64,000 nt of DNA from JBAZMA01 sp041649995 (GCA_041649995.1 JBAZMA010000003.1:1-64000); one strand, 5' to 3'. Positions 26,435 through 33,803 are shown, counted from the stretch's first letter. Notes: generated from the sequence alone by a model not told the origin. Translations and numbers: made by a program.

Positions 26435-26463
26435 TTGAAATAGGCAAATACGGTGGATATAAT
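26435..26463 (+). promoter_or_regulatory. Predicted sigma-70-type promoter for the NSS transporter
   Basis: TTGAAA (26435-26440) and TATAAT (26458-26463) with 17-bp spacing. The -10 box ends only 8 bp before the ATG at 26472, so the transcript would be almost leaderless unless the start lies further in. Confidence 0.5.
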
Positions 26464-26471
26464 AAATTCAA

Positions 26472-28025
26472 ATGCATAAACCTAAGCGCGAATCGTGGGG
26501 GTCGCGTCTGGGAATCATCATGGCTGTCGCGGGTTCAGCCGTGGGATTGGGAAACTTTTTAAGGTTTCCTGTCCAGGCTGCGGGCAATGGCGGCGGCGCG
26601 TTCATGATCCCGTATTTTGTGGCTCTTCTGCTTTTGGGGATTCCGCTTGTGTGGATCGAATGGACCTTGGGCCGCTACGGCGGCGGGTTTGAGCACGGCA
26701 CAGCGCCCGGCATCTTCCACAGTCTCCTTCAGAAAAACCGCTTTATCAAATACTTCGGTGTGATCGGCATTTTCGGCCCTTTTGTCATTTTTATCTATTA
26801 CACCTTTATCGCCTCCTGGACCTTGGGCTATAGTTTTTACAGTATCAAAGGCGTGCTTGCCCCTTTGGGCGACCAGGCATCCATCCAGTCGTTTTTGAGA
26901 GGGTATCAGGGCCTGGAACAGAATGGTTTTTTTAAAAGCATTGCCCCCGCCTACATGTTCTTCCTTATCACCTTTTCCCTGAACATCTTCGTCATTTATT
27001 ACGGCATTCGCGGCGGCATCGAAACGCTCTGCAAGATCGCCCTGCCTGTCTTGTTCTGTTTTGGGATCATTCTGGCCATCCGGGTATTGACCTTAGGAGC
27101 TCCGGACGCCGCTAAGCCCGGCTGGAACGTGGGCAACGGCCTTGGGTTTCTGTGGAATCCCGACTTCGGCGCCTTGAAATCCGCCAAAGTCTGGCTGGCG
27201 GCCGCAGGACAGATCTTTTTTACGTTAAGCGTCGGTATCGGGGTGATCTTGACCTACGCGAGCTATCTTTCCAAAGGCGACGACGTCGTGCTTTCCGGCA
27301 TGACCGCCGTCAGCATGAATGAATTCGCCGAGGTCGTCCTGGGCAGCTCGATTATTATCCCCGCGGCTTTTGTGTTCTTCGGCCCCATAGATATCCAGGC
27401 CATTGCCAGGCAGGGCGCTTTCGACCTGGGTTTTGTCACCATGCCGCTTATCCTGGGCAAATTGCCTTTGTCGTCGATCTTCAGCTTTTTGTGGTTCGCG
27501 CTCCTGTTTTTGGCCGGGGTGACTTCCAGCGTGTCGCTGGCCCAGCCGGCAGTCGCCTTTCTGGAGGATGAATTCAATATTTCCCGGAAAAGGGCCGTGG
27601 GTATTTTTGCGGCCGTGGGATTCCTTTTGTGTCAGCCGGCGATTTTCTTTTTGGGGCGTGGCGTTGTCAATGAACTGGATTTCTGGGGAGGGACGTTCTG
27701 CCTTGTTTTGTTCGGGACCATAGAGACCATCCTTTTTGTCTGGGTGTTCGGCATGGATAAGGCCTGGGAAGAGATCCACCACGGCGCCGACATCCGCATC
27801 CCGCGCATTTTTAAATTCATCATCAAATATGTGACGCCTGTTTTCCTTCTGGTGATCCTGGGCGCCTGGTTTTTCCAGGAAGGGTTACCGACGATATTTT
27901 TAAAAGGGGTGTCAGAGGCCGATAAGCCTTTTGTCCTCTGGACGCGGCTTGGTCTGATCGCGCTGTTTTCAGCCCTGGCGATCATGGTCAAGATCGCCTG
28001 GCGCAAGCGGAGGAAACGGGCATGA
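26472..28025 (+). CDS. Neurotransmitter:sodium symporter (NSS/LeuT family)
   Basis: A sodium-coupled amino-acid importer of the inner membrane. The 517-residue protein has about 11-12 membrane segments. Transmembrane helix 1 carries the LeuT signature GLGNFLRFPVQAAGNGGGAF, nearly identical to LeuT, including the residues that bind sodium and the substrate carboxylate. The long TM3 (IYYTFIASWTLGYSFY) is also typical. The substrate cannot be read from sequence. It is followed with a 4-bp overlap by a 34-codon membrane gene. Confidence 0.93.
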   Translation: MHKPKRESWGSRLGIIMAVAGSAVGLGNFLRFPVQAAGNGGGAFMIPYFVALLLLGIPLVWIEWTLGRYGGGFEHGTAPGIFHSLLQKNRFIKYFGVIGIFGPFVIFIYYTFIASWTLGYSFYSIKGVLAPLGDQASIQSFLRGYQGLEQNGFFKSIAPAYMFFLITFSLNIFVIYYGIRGGIETLCKIALPVLFCFGIILAIRVLTLGAPDAAKPGWNVGNGLGFLWNPDFGALKSAKVWLAAAGQIFFTLSVGIGVILTYASYLSKGDDVVLSGMTAVSMNEFAEVVLGSSIIIPAAFVFFGPIDIQAIARQGAFDLGFVTMPLILGKLPLSSIFSFLWFALLFLAGVTSSVSLAQPAVAFLEDEFNISRKRAVGIFAAVGFLLCQPAIFFLGRGVVNELDFWGGTFCLVLFGTIETILFVWVFGMDKAWEEIHHGADIRIPRIFKFIIKYVTPVFLLVILGAWFFQEGLPTIFLKGVSEADKPFVLWTRLGLIALFSALAIMVKIAWRKRRKRA

Positions 28026-28126
28026 ATATCTACGGCTGGATCTTTTTGATCCTATCGTGGTCGGGAATTTTAACGTTGGGGACTTTTTGTTTTCACAGGG
28101 TCTTTTCCAAGAAAGAGGTCAAATAA
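28022..28126 (+). CDS. 34-residue single-span membrane protein, probable NSS small subunit
   Basis: The ATG overlaps the stop of the symporter gene (ATGA), a sign of translational coupling. The 34-residue product starts MNIYGWIFLILSWSGILTLG, a single membrane segment, and ends with a short basic tail (FSKKEVK). Some NSS amino-acid transporters, such as MetPS of Corynebacterium, need a small single-span subunit encoded directly downstream. By position, size and topology this is a candidate for such a partner; sequence similarity cannot be claimed. Confidence 0.65.
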   Translation: MNIYGWIFLILSWSGILTLGTFCFHRVFSKKEVK

Positions 28127-28129
28127 CTC

Positions 28130-28513
28130 ATGAAACGAATATTCTCTTTGGTGTGTCTGTTGGCGGTTCTTCCGGTCTGTTTAACGGGATGTGTCTGGCT
28201 TGTGGTCGGCGGTATCGGCGCTGTCGGCGGTTACGCTGTTACGCGCGATACCATTCAGGGTGAATACGACGCCAAATTCGCCGATGCCTGGAAATCCGCT
28301 CAAACCGTGTGCAGTACCTTAGGTGTCGTCACGACACGCGACAAAAACGCCGGCGTTATGGAGGCCTCTGTTGACAGGGCCAAGGTGAAGGTCGAGATCA
28401 CGCAAATCACGCCTGAGGCCATTCGCCTTAAGGTCAAGGCCAGAAAAGGGATTTTCCCCAAAATCGGAATTGCTGAAAAGGTGTTTGTTAAGATCGGTCA
28501 GCAGCTGATGTAG
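28130..28513 (+). CDS. DUF3568-type lipoprotein
   Basis: A 127-residue predicted lipoprotein: signal sequence with the lipobox LTGC at residues about 18-21, a glycine-rich stretch (VVGGIGAVGGYAV), then a small alpha/beta domain (FADAWKSAQTVCSTLGVVTTRDKNAGVMEA) of the DUF3568 pattern. The family's function is unknown. It starts 3 bp after the NSS small subunit gene, so it may be co-transcribed. Confidence 0.75.
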   Translation: MKRIFSLVCLLAVLPVCLTGCVWLVVGGIGAVGGYAVTRDTIQGEYDAKFADAWKSAQTVCSTLGVVTTRDKNAGVMEASVDRAKVKVEITQITPEAIRLKVKARKGIFPKIGIAEKVFVKIGQQLM

Positions 28514-28520
28514 CCTTTCC

Positions 28521-28560
28521 GAGGTCGAACCTCGTTTGTGCTCAGAGGAGGTCGAACCTC
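28521..28560. repeat. 27-bp-period hairpin-word repeat, site 3 (inverted)
   Basis: Two copies of GAGGTCGAACCTC at 28521 and 28548, again 27 bp apart. The spacer GTTTGTGCTCAGAG is the reverse complement of the site 1/site 2 spacer, so this copy is inverted relative to them. It lies between two lipoprotein-type genes. Confidence 0.88.
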
Positions 28561-28578
28561 GAGCTTGATTGGTTCATT

Positions 28579-29391
28579 TTGAAAAAAAACCATAAACATA
28601 ATTTCAGATTTTTGGGTAAAAAGACGCCGCTGTGGCTGATCGCCGTGGCCGCGGCCGTGTCTTTGACGGCGAGTTGTCTTTCCCGGGAGCCGGCCGAGTC
28701 GCGCGTGGTGCGCGTCACAGACGGGGATACGGTGGAGATGGACTCCGGTGTGACTGTGCGTTATATCGGCATCGATACCCCGGAAACAAGCCGTAAGGTC
28801 TCAGGCCAGTGGGTTCCGGCGGAAGATCCTTTTGGACAGGAGGCCAAGTCAGCCAATGAAGAGCTGGTTATGGGCAAGAAGGTGCGCCTGGAATATGACC
28901 TTGAGAAAAAGGACAAATACGGACGCACCCTGGCATATATTTTCGTGGAAGGCGAGGGGAGGAGGGAGATCTTTGTTCAGGCTGAGCTTTTGCGAAAAGG
29001 CCTGGCCTACCTTTATACCTTCCCTCCCAATGTGAAATACGTGGATGTCCTGATGCAGGCCCAGGCAGCCGCCAAGCAGGAAAGGGCGGGGATGTGGGCT
29101 GAAACCCTGGAGATCCCCGGCAAAGAGGCGGCAAACTATCTGGGTCAAAGGAAGTTCGTGATCGGAAAGGTCAGGAAGGCGCGCAGGACGGAGAAGGTGA
29201 TCTTTCTGGAAATGGAAGGCCTTGCGGCCGTAATTTTTACCAAAGACCTCTGGTTTTTTGAAAAAGAGGACGTTGATCCTTTGCGAGACTACTCCCAAAA
29301 GACGATCACAGTCTTCGGGCTTATCAAATCCTACCGTGGAAAGACCGAAATCATCGTAAATCACCCCTGGCAGATCGAAGTTTTGGATTAG
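28579..29391 (+). CDS. Lipoprotein thermonuclease (SNase family)
   Basis: A 270-residue protein with a membrane-anchoring N-terminus (probable lipobox SLTASC) and a staphylococcal-nuclease domain at about residues 40-175. Key residues are present: VTDGDTVEM, VRYIGIDTPET (Arg, Asp and Glu of the active site) and DKYGRTLAYIFVE (second Arg). It would cut DNA or RNA outside the cytoplasm. A C-terminal OB-like domain (about 195-270) follows. The start is TTG at 28579; no in-frame ATG precedes the hydrophobic segment. Confidence 0.85.
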   Translation: MKKNHKHNFRFLGKKTPLWLIAVAAAVSLTASCLSREPAESRVVRVTDGDTVEMDSGVTVRYIGIDTPETSRKVSGQWVPAEDPFGQEAKSANEELVMGKKVRLEYDLEKKDKYGRTLAYIFVEGEGRREIFVQAELLRKGLAYLYTFPPNVKYVDVLMQAQAAAKQERAGMWAETLEIPGKEAANYLGQRKFVIGKVRKARRTEKVIFLEMEGLAAVIFTKDLWFFEKEDVDPLRDYSQKTITVFGLIKSYRGKTEIIVNHPWQIEVLD

Positions 29392-29409
29392 CCCCTCTTA
29401 TGTTATAAT
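29381..29409 (+). promoter_or_regulatory. Possible promoter for the AEC transporter leader
   Basis: A perfect -10 TATAAT at 29404-29409 with TTTTGG at 29381-29386 (17 bp) or TTGGAT at 29383-29388 (15 bp) as -35. It would start transcription just before the structured leader. Confidence 0.4.
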
Positions 29410-29410
29410 A

Positions 29411-29514
29411 GGTCCCTGTTAAAGAAAGGGTATTTTAACGCGGATTCCTGCGTGCAGCGCGGGGAGGAACTCCGGTAAATATCTGGGACCATTTGCGTTA
29501 ACAAGAAAATATTT
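29411..29514 (+). promoter_or_regulatory. Structured RNA leader of the AEC transporter gene
   Basis: GGTCCC (29411-29416) can pair with GGGACC (29485-29490), enclosing GTTAAA/TTTAAC (29418-29423 with 29434-29439) and GGAG/CTCC (29463-29473). A competing pairing joins TTAACGC (29435-29441) with GCGTTAA (29495-29501), close to the start codon. Mutually exclusive helices are typical of riboswitches or attenuators. It does not match a riboswitch class that I recognise. Confidence 0.45.
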
Positions 29515-30468
29515 ATGCTCGCATCATTCAACATCACATTTCAGGCTATTTTGCAGCTGGCGCTGTTAGGCGCTACCGGATTCATCCTCATCCGCAAAAA
29601 AGTTGTCAGCGAAGAAGGCCTTGAGACCTTAAGCAGGCTTGTGATAGGCTTGTTCCTGCCGCTTTTGATGTTCACGCAGATAACAAGCGCCTTCACCTTC
29701 AAGGGCTTTCCGGACTGGTGGATGTTTCCGCTCTTAAGCGTGTTTTTGACAGTCATAGGCTACGGGTTCGGTCTGATTTTCTTGAGATTTAACAAGTCTT
29801 TCGGACAGCAGGAAGGGCCGTTCTTGAGTATCTCAACATTCCAGAATTCAGGATATCTGCCCCTGCCTTTGGCCGCCAGCATGCTTCCACCTGATCTGGC
29901 GTCGGAGATGTTCATTTATATCTTTCTGTTCCTGTTGGGATTCAACATGACTATTTTTTCCTTCGGCATATATATCGTCAGCTGCCGGGGGAAGTCCTGC
30001 CGCTTCGACTACAAGGATATGTTCAACGCGCCTGTGATCGCGACCCTGACCGCGCTGGTTGTGGTATTCCTGCGGCTGCAGGCGGTGTTGCCGCCTGTTT
30101 TGATGAACCCAGCGAAAATTCTGGGGGAGTGCGCCATCCCTTTGTCCATTTTTGTGGTGGGGGGAAATCTGGCTTTGATCCACATCCGTTCTTTAAAGAA
30201 CCTGAAACCTCTGATTTCGGGCCTGGCCATCAAGCTTTTGATCCTGCCTTTGGTTGTGCTTTTCTTTCTGCTGGTGTTTAAGCCCAGGCCCCTGGTAGGT
30301 CTGCTTTTGATGCTGCAGGCCTGTATGCCTCCGGCCGCGCTCCTGTCTGTGATAGCCCGCAATGAAAAGGTAGAGGAGGAGCTCATCAACCAGGCTATTT
30401 TTTACGGCCATCTGCTGTCTATCCTGACGATTCCGCTGTTTTTGGGTCTATATCGGGCATTTCCTTAA
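29515..30468 (+). CDS. AEC family (auxin efflux carrier-like) transporter
   Basis: A 317-residue membrane protein with about ten hydrophobic segments in two halves, typical of the AEC family, whose bacterial members export or import organic acids such as malate. Conserved features include GLFLPLLMFTQI early on, FQNSGYLPLPLA in the first half and the second-half MLQACMPPAALLSVIA before the last helices. The substrate is unknown. It is preceded by a structured leader, which hints at ligand control. Confidence 0.85.
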   Translation: MLASFNITFQAILQLALLGATGFILIRKKVVSEEGLETLSRLVIGLFLPLLMFTQITSAFTFKGFPDWWMFPLLSVFLTVIGYGFGLIFLRFNKSFGQQEGPFLSISTFQNSGYLPLPLAASMLPPDLASEMFIYIFLFLLGFNMTIFSFGIYIVSCRGKSCRFDYKDMFNAPVIATLTALVVVFLRLQAVLPPVLMNPAKILGECAIPLSIFVVGGNLALIHIRSLKNLKPLISGLAIKLLILPLVVLFFLLVFKPRPLVGLLLMLQACMPPAALLSVIARNEKVEEELINQAIFYGHLLSILTIPLFLGLYRAFP

Positions 30469-30563
30469 GTTAAGGCTACAGAATCGAAAACTTAACCGAA
30501 ACAGGCTGTTGCGAATATTATAATCTTAGGCTGGAAATTTTTAGGGCTGGATGGTAAAATAAT

Positions 30564-31016
30564 ATGGAAGAACGAGTTATCGCGACAAACAGGAAGTTAT
30601 ACAGGGATTATGAGGTCTTGGAGACCTTTGAGTGCGGTATTGAGCTCAAAGGCAGCGAGGTCAAGTCTTTAAGGGAGGCCAAAGCCACGATTGACGATGC
30701 CTTTGGCCGTATCGAAGCCTCCCAGGTCTACTTGTATAACTGCCATATCCAGCCTTACGAAAAGGCCAGTTATTTTAAGGAAGAAGCCACCAGGCCCAGG
30801 CGCCTGCTCCTGCATAAACCTCAGATCCGTAAATTAATCGGACAGATCACGCAAAGGGGCTTTACGCTGGCGCCTTACAAGCTGTATTTTAATTCCAAAG
30901 GGCTTGTGAAAGTGGCCATGTCCCTGGTTCGGGGCAAGAAGTCCTACGACCGCAGGGAAGACATCAAGAAGCGCGACACGGACCGCGAAATGCGGCGATC
31001 GATAAGACGCAAATAA
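30564..31016 (+). CDS. smpB: SsrA-binding protein SmpB
   Basis: Binds tmRNA and brings it to stalled ribosomes. The 150-residue protein has the expected FECGIELKGSEVKSLREA motif, YLYNCHIQPYEKASYF and the basic C-terminal tail (KKRDTDREMRRSIRRK) that enters the mRNA channel. Its RNA partner ssrA begins 31 bp downstream. Confidence 0.96.
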   Translation: MEERVIATNRKLYRDYEVLETFECGIELKGSEVKSLREAKATIDDAFGRIEASQVYLYNCHIQPYEKASYFKEEATRPRRLLLHKPQIRKLIGQITQRGFTLAPYKLYFNSKGLVKVAMSLVRGKKSYDRREDIKKRDTDREMRRSIRRK

Positions 31017-31047
31017 ATTACAGGCATCTTTGTTCTTTGTGAAATAT

Positions 31048-31485
31048 GGGGCTGATTGGGCTCGATTCAGACGTGCCTGATGCTGGCAGCATGCCGAGGG
31101 TGTGAGGTGGCCTCGTTAAAAACCTTACAAAAACACAAACGCTGAAACTGATCCAACAGTGCTGGCAGCGCTGAATATCGTTAACCCGATATTCGCTGCG
31201 CCGTTAGCAGGCGTACGTTAAGCCTTAGTTCACTCGTTGAATTAAGCCACAATTCCTGTAATTCTGCGTGCTGGGATTGTGTCGGTCCGATGAAACCGTA
31301 AGGCTTCTTCGGACAGGCAGAATAGCCTTTACCCTGTCTGCGGGATAAGGGCGAAACTCAAGCAGACTGGCCTTGGAGATCCTGTCTGTGGGACGCTTCA
31401 AGGTAAGAACAAGAACAGACTAAGCATGTAGCGGCTTTCATCTTTCCGTTTGAGGACGCGGGTTCGATTCCCGCCAGCTCCACCA
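31048..31485 (+). ncRNA. ssrA: Transfer-messenger RNA
   Basis: The 5' end GGGGCTGATT pairs with the 3' end CAGCTCC-ACCA. The 3' T-arm GGTTCGATTCCCGCC and encoded CCA are present, as is the conserved ATGCCGAGGG region. The likely resume codon is GCT at 31141, reading AETDPTVLAA, which has the length and ending of a degradation tag. However, the next codon is CTG and the frame stays open to TAA at 31219. Deleting one base (C31171) would put TGA right after LAA. The hairpin at 31166-31198 matches helix H5. Confidence 0.93.
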
Positions 31486-31499
31486 ATTTTTCCCGACAA

Positions 31500-31662
31500 G
31501 GGAAAAATTGGGGGATGTCGAGATTTGCGTAGCATGGCGACAGAGCCATGCAGCAAAACTCGGCGCCACCCCTAGGAATAGTGGGAAAAATTGGGGGATG
31601 TCGAGATTTGCGTAGCATGGCGACAGAGCCATGCAGCAAAACTCGGCGCCACCCGTAGGAAT
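31500..31662. repeat. Two 80-bp direct repeats with palindromic core
   Basis: Copies at 31500-31579 and 31583-31662 differ by one base (CACCCC versus CACCCG) and are 3 bp apart. Each holds a perfect GCATGGC/GCCATGC hairpin inside a longer imperfect palindrome (CGAGATTTGC ... GCAAAACTCG). A further palindrome, AATTTTTCCC/GGGAAAAATT, joins the tmRNA end to the first copy. The arrangement resembles a small tandemly duplicated palindromic element. Confidence 0.9.
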
Positions 31663-31776
31663 CAGTAGTAATCTGTGTTTCCACTCGATTTTTCTCCTCG
31701 TCACCACATCCAGCCTTGTAAAGTTCAGAGGAAGTTCACTTCTTAAATATAAATATGCGAACAATGCGCAGCTTTT

Positions 31777-31812
31777 AAAAGGCAATTCTGAAATAGAGAA
31801 TTGCCTTTTTTC
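31777..31812 (+). terminator. Rho-independent terminator
   Basis: A perfect 13-bp stem (AAAAGGCAATTCT/AGAATTGCCTTTT) with a 7-base loop and T-rich tail. It is the first strong terminator after ssrA and probably ends its transcript. The 31486-31865 gap holds this, the 80-bp repeats and no supportable gene. Confidence 0.88.
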
Positions 31813-31865
31813 AAAGAAATTCTTTAATCCAATAGACGAATCGGTCTGTGCCATTGATAAAAAAT

Positions 31866-32111
31866 ATGGAAAGCAAAGCTGAAAATAAGGTGGAAAGAAA
31901 GTGGTATTTTAAGATTTCCACGTTAGTCATTGCTTTTCTCTGCGTGGGGCCGCTGGCGCTGCCGCTGTTATGGATAAATCCCTATTTTAGCAAAAAGAAC
32001 AAGGCCCTGATTACCCTCGCGGTTATGGTCTTAAGTTACATTTTGGCTGCTGTCATGACCCAGTCGATCAAGTCGATTTTTTCCTATTATCGGGAGATGG
32101 AGTTGCTGTAA
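31866..32111 (+). CDS. Small two-helix membrane protein of unknown function
   Basis: An 81-residue protein with two hydrophobic segments, at about residues 17-37 (STLVIAFLCVGPLALPLLWI) and 47-66 (ALITLAVMVLSYILAAVMT), and charged ends. The pattern resembles the membrane part found in small zinc-ribbon/DUF-type proteins, but no zinc cysteines are present. No function can be given. The ATG at 31866 is the first in frame before the hydrophobic segments. Confidence 0.55.
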   Translation: MESKAENKVERKWYFKISTLVIAFLCVGPLALPLLWINPYFSKKNKALITLAVMVLSYILAAVMTQSIKSIFSYYREMELL

Positions 32112-32126
32112 ATAGTCCATGGCCCA

Positions 32127-32400
32127 AAGATCAAGTCCACAGAACCGAGGGACGAAAGCAGTCGACAGGCCACGGGCCACAGTCCGCAGAAACCGAGGGA
32201 CGAAAGCACGAAAGCACGAAGGACGAAGAATGGGCTTATGGCGAATAGCGAATGGCTTATAGCAAATACGAAGCCAGAAATCTGAATTCGGAAATCTGAC
32301 GTCTGAATTCAGAAGTCTGAAATCTGCCCTTTGCTCTTAGCCATAAGCTATATGCTATAGGCCATAAGCCGTAAACAACTTGAGTAACTTCAGCAAACAA
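32127..32400. repeat. Intergenic 7-bp-period array, with left arm of a long inverted repeat
   Basis: The sequence can be cut into heptamers with no phase shift for about 250 bp (AGTCCAC, AGAACCG, AGGGACG, then GGGCTTA, TGGCGAA, later TCTGAAT, TCGGAAA, TCTGACG). Positions 32214-32352 are the reverse complement of 33637-33775 with very few differences. Heptamer words and blocks recur in other gaps of the window. It fills most of the 32112-32650 gap; the rest holds a terminator. Confidence 0.88.
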
Positions 32401-32492
32401 GTTGACTAGTTGGCGTAAATAGGTTAAAAATAGAGAAGGATTGGCGGAAATTTGCTGAATTCCTAGGCACCCTGGCTCGATTTTTTCATGAG

Positions 32493-32525
32493 AACCAAGG
32501 TAGTTTTGCTTGGTTTTTCTTTTTT
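32493..32525 (+). terminator. Rho-independent terminator
   Basis: Stem AACCAAG/CTTGGTT (32493-32499 with 32509-32515) followed by a T-rich run. It would end transcription from the small membrane protein gene before the RhlA-like gene. Confidence 0.7.
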
Positions 32526-32650
32526 AAAAGAGGAAAAAGGGAAACTGGTCAACAAAAAGGGGATTTCAGGGCTATTCTTTTTTGTTTGACCCGTTATAAT
32601 AAAAATCTGCTTTTGCGCAAATTGATGAAGAGACATCTTAAAAAGGATTC

Positions 32651-33502
32651 ATGAGACATCTCAAAGGGATTCTCCAATGTGAACGATTTCAGGTGCCTTA
32701 CCGCGTCTGCGGGGAAGGGCAGGACGTTCTTTGCCTTAACGGCGCCCAGCAGTCCATGGCCATGTGGCTGTCGTTCTTGCAGCGTTTCAGGGATAAATAT
32801 CGCATCACGCTCTTTGATTTTCCCCATCAGGGCAAGGGTAAGGTATTGGAGGGGTCGACCAGCGTTTCCCTGGATGAAGAAGTTGAGATCCTGCGGGCCC
32901 TTGTCAGCGAACTGGGGATCAAGCGGCCCATTATCTGTTCGGCTTCCTGGGGCGGCGTGGTCGCCTTGCAGTTCGCGGCGCGGTTCCCTCAGCATGTGAG
33001 CCGGCTGATCCTGGCAAGTATCGCCATGAAGCCGAATGGACGCATGAAGGAAACGATCATGACGGGCATGCAGGCAAAACTTGATGACCGTGAACATATG
33101 GCCCAGGTCCTTCTGAAGAGCTTTGGCGGCGATTTGCCGGGGGTCTGCAAAAACCAGATCATCGCCCAGTTTAAATCCATGCCTCCCGACAGAATTCAGG
33201 CTTTTGCCGAACACGGGATGTCGGTTATTTTTTCCGGTTCCCTGGACAAGGTGGTGGCGCTTTCCGATGTGCGCAATCCCACGTTGATCCTCTATGGGGA
33301 CAAGGACAGGATCCTGGATTTAAGCGATGTGGAAAGCCTTGTGGCCGCCCTGCCTGAATGCCGCTTGAGGACTGTTAAGGGGATCGGGCATTTTCTGCAT
33401 TTGGAAAATGAGAGTGTTTTTGACATCTACGAAGAAGTGCTGGAGAAGGCGCGTTCAGAGATCGCGGATATGACGCACGAACCTTTTAACGTAACGTATT
33501 GA
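32651..33502 (+). CDS. RhlA-like alpha/beta hydrolase
   Basis: A 283-residue alpha/beta-hydrolase. The nucleophile elbow is S-A-S-W-G-G at residues 97-102 (nucleophile Ser99), with acid Asp219 (YGDKD) and His247 (GIGHFLHLEN). These match the catalytic triad and spacing of RhlA from Pseudomonas (as I recall, Ser102, Asp223, His251), and several segments also agree: LNGAQQS, LFDFPHQGKG and DEEVEILRALV. RhlA joins two 3-hydroxyacyl-ACP chains to make the lipid part of rhamnolipids. A hydroxyacyl-transferase role is therefore plausible but not proven. No rhamnosyltransferase gene is adjacent. The gene sits alone between inverted repeat arms. Confidence 0.75.
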   Translation: MRHLKGILQCERFQVPYRVCGEGQDVLCLNGAQQSMAMWLSFLQRFRDKYRITLFDFPHQGKGKVLEGSTSVSLDEEVEILRALVSELGIKRPIICSASWGGVVALQFAARFPQHVSRLILASIAMKPNGRMKETIMTGMQAKLDDREHMAQVLLKSFGGDLPGVCKNQIIAQFKSMPPDRIQAFAEHGMSVIFSGSLDKVVALSDVRNPTLILYGDKDRILDLSDVESLVAALPECRLRTVKGIGHFLHLENESVFDIYEEVLEKARSEIADMTHEPFNVTY

Positions 33503-33527
33503 ACTTTTCGTTCATAGTGTGCCAAAG

Positions 33528-33555
33528 CCAAAGGCCAAAAACCTTTGGTTTTTTT
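33528..33555 (+). terminator. Rho-independent terminator
   Basis: Stem CCAAAGG/CCTTTGG (33528-33534 with 33542-33548) followed by seven T. It ends the RhlA-like gene 25 bp after its stop codon. Confidence 0.88.
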
Positions 33556-33584
33556 ATTGGACTGAAGAAACTCACGAGCTCTTT

Positions 33585-33795
33585 AGCGATTAGCTCATTA
33601 GCTGTTTAGTAAAAGCTTGGCTTATAGCTTATGGCTTATAGCTTATGGCTAAGAGCGAAGGGCAGATTTCAGACTTCTGAATTCAGACGTCAGATTTCCG
33701 AATTCAGATTTCTGGCTTCGTATTTGCTATAAGCCATTCGCTATTTGCCATAAGCCCATTCTTCGTCCTTCGTGCCTTCATCCTTCGTCTGTGGT
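33585..33795. repeat. Intergenic 7-bp-period array, right arm of the long inverted repeat
   Basis: Heptamer-periodic DNA (CTTATAG, CTTATGG, CTTATAG, CTTATGG, then CAGATTT, CAGACTT). Positions 33637-33775 are the inverted partner of 32214-32352. The gap 33503-33867 contains the terminator above, this array and a promoter, and no gene. Confidence 0.88.
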
Positions 33796-33803
33796 TATGG
33801 CAA

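Noticed and set aside
29411..29490. Known small RNAs such as bacterial SRP RNA, RNase P RNA or a c-di-GMP-I riboswitch
   Set aside because: The GGAGGAACTCC hairpin recalls pieces of these, but the conserved cores are missing and the length is wrong.
31440..31485. Possible separate tRNA gene (T-arm and CCA)
   Set aside because: It is the 3' tRNA-like part of tmRNA, pairing with the 5' end at 31048.
31358..31854. Minus-strand open frames over the ssrA 3' end and the 80-bp repeats
   Set aside because: They are antisense to the tmRNA and run through the tandem repeat; the apparent repeat protein is a by-product.
32214..33775. Insertion sequence or transposon around the RhlA-like gene
   Set aside because: The inverted arms look transposon-like, but no transposase is enclosed, no target-site duplication was seen, and the arms consist of the general heptamer repeat.
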